Below, piece after piece: positions 4,692 through 5,397 of a DNA stretch of 5,397 nucleotides (positions within the stretch are counted from its first letter, which is position 1; each line of letters starts with the position of its first letter). The notes under the pieces are model-generated. The model was not told the origin of the DNA. It made no database searches and was given only the letters and a program-made list of their open reading frames with translations. The position numbers and the translations under genes were made by a program. This stretch comes from Omnitrophica bacterium RBG_13_46_9 (GTDB taxonomy: Bacteria > Omnitrophota > Gorgyraeia > JABMRN01 > RBG-13-46-9). The stretch spans positions 1-5,397 of the forward strand of contig MHFD01000078.1 in NCBI GenBank assembly GCA_001804045.1. Direction: 5' to 3'.

Positions 4692-5344
4692 GACGTAATA
4701 AGAAATACATGGAACTGCTCCTCTTCGATTTGGACGGAACCCTTGTAGATTCACGTAAGGACATAACCAATGCCGTGAATGCTACTTTGAAAAAACTGGA
4801 TTTTAAAGAAAAAAGCATGCAGGAAATAACTTCATATGTGGGCACAGGAGTGGAAGATCTCATGCGCAAATCTTTGGGCACTTCGGATCCGGCTATCTTA
4901 AAAAAAGCATTGGCCATACTGGAAGAATGTTATAGGCACTACCTCGCGGATCAGTCTGTCCTATATCCCGGCGTCAGGGATGTTTTGGAATACTTTAAAG
5001 CCAAGAAAAAGGCGATAGTGACAAACCGAAACTACGAGTTTGTAGGGCCTACCTTGAGAGCTTTAAAGATATACGATTATTTCGAAGATGTAATAGGCGG
5101 TGATGATGCCTGTTGCATGAAGCCTTCTTCCTGCCCTTTGGATAAGACTATCATGAGGTTCAATGTCGCCAAAGAAAAAACAATTATAATAGGAGATATG
5201 GATATCGATATATTAGCGGGAAAGAAGGCGGGTATCGTGACCTGCGCGGTCACATATGGCCTGGGTAAAAAAGAAGATATTATAAAAGCGGAACCAGAGT
5301 ATATAATAGATACTATAATACAGTTAAAAAGCATTATAGTCTGA
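4688..5344 (+). CDS. HAD-superfamily phosphatase, phosphoglycolate-phosphatase-like
   Basis: 218-aa hydrolase of the usual Gph/PGMB length. Motif I FDLDGTLVDS gives the nucleophile D14 and the acid/base D16. A helical cap (~22-90) follows. Motif II is T112-N113 (IVTNRN), motif III is K145, and motif IV is GDMDID with D170 and D174. A complete catalytic set indicates an active Mg-dependent phosphatase; substrate is not deducible, and 2-phosphoglycolate or another small phosphate ester is a family-based guess. The ATG at 4688 overlaps the reductase stop (ATGA). An ATG at 4709 (M8) is an alternative start just before the core (MELLLFDLDG), but neither has a clear RBS and coupling favours 4688. 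An internal Cys cluster (C142, C143, C149) beside motif III is unusual. The link to rubrerythrin may be only operonic. Confidence 0.9.
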   Translation: MRRNKKYMELLLFDLDGTLVDSRKDITNAVNATLKKLDFKEKSMQEITSYVGTGVEDLMRKSLGTSDPAILKKALAILEECYRHYLADQSVLYPGVRDVLEYFKAKKKAIVTNRNYEFVGPTLRALKIYDYFEDVIGGDDACCMKPSSCPLDKTIMRFNVAKEKTIIIGDMDIDILAGKKAGIVTCAVTYGLGKKEDIIKAEPEYIIDTIIQLKSIIV

Positions 5345-5358
5345 TATCCAAAATAATT

Positions 5359-5397
5359 GTGAAAAATACGAATTGCATAGCCTGTTCAGAGTATAAA
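5359..5397 (+). CDS. Possible start of a further gene, truncated by window edge
   Basis: From GTG at 5359 the frame stays open to the window end and reads (M)KNTNCIACSEYK, with a C-x2-C pair. The gap to the HAD stop is 14 bases, compatible with the same operon, but no Shine-Dalgarno sequence is visible. Thirteen codons are too few for a family call. The rest of this edge (5345-5358) shows nothing. Confidence 0.25.
   Translation, partial: MKNTNCIACSEYK

Overview
The window reads as a chromosomal segment of an obligately or mostly anaerobic bacterium. Every recognisable protein concerns iron-sulfur or redox metabolism, and all genes lie on the + strand. Base composition is moderate, with long A/T-rich codon runs. 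The short-spaced, ATGA-overlapping genes suggest compact operons. An intergenic repeat contains motifs of the 'gagcgaccgaagggagtc' type, which I associate with genomes of uncultivated phyla such as Omnitrophota. That assignment is only a guess; taxonomy cannot be fixed from this sequence.

Region 1 (2-1290): the C-terminal two thirds of a NifS-type cysteine desulfurase (5' end outside the window) overlaps by ATGA with a NifU-type scaffold protein. The scaffold has an IscU domain plus a BFD-type [2Fe-2S] domain but no C-terminal Nfu domain. A short hairpin followed by a T run covers the nifU stop codon and probably ends the operon.

Region 2 (1290-3049): a very good sigma70-type promoter (TTGACA-N17-TATCAT) has a perfect 9-bp inverted repeat across its spacer and -10 box. 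It lies about 200 bp ahead of an Rrf2-family regulator, with an unusually long leader containing another palindrome and two sets of direct repeats. The regulator is followed closely by a 286-aa ferredoxin-domain protein of unknown function and an 86-aa cysteine-rich protein. The layout suggests an autoregulated, Fe-S- or redox-sensing rrf2 operon placed next to the Fe-S assembly genes.

Region 3 (3050-3459): 410 bp without a convincing gene. It holds a GC-rich, MITE-like repeat with imperfect terminal inverted repeats (about 3080-3302). This is followed by a regulatory region for the next operon: a PerR-box-like perfect palindrome inside a candidate promoter, a hairpin, an extended -10 promoter and a strong ribosome binding site.

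Region 4 (3460-5344): a translationally linked operon of an N-terminal-rubredoxin ('reverse') rubrerythrin, an FAD/NAD(P)H reductase of the ferredoxin-NADP reductase superfamily, and a HAD-type phosphatase. The first two plausibly form a NAD(P)H-to-peroxide (or O2) reduction pair: reductase to rubredoxin centre to diiron centre. At the 3' edge another reading frame may begin (5359 onward). Overall the window combines Fe-S cluster building, Fe-S/redox sensing and oxidative-stress defence of an anaerobe. The least understood parts are the ferredoxin-like protein with its small Cys-rich partner, and the rrf2 leader.
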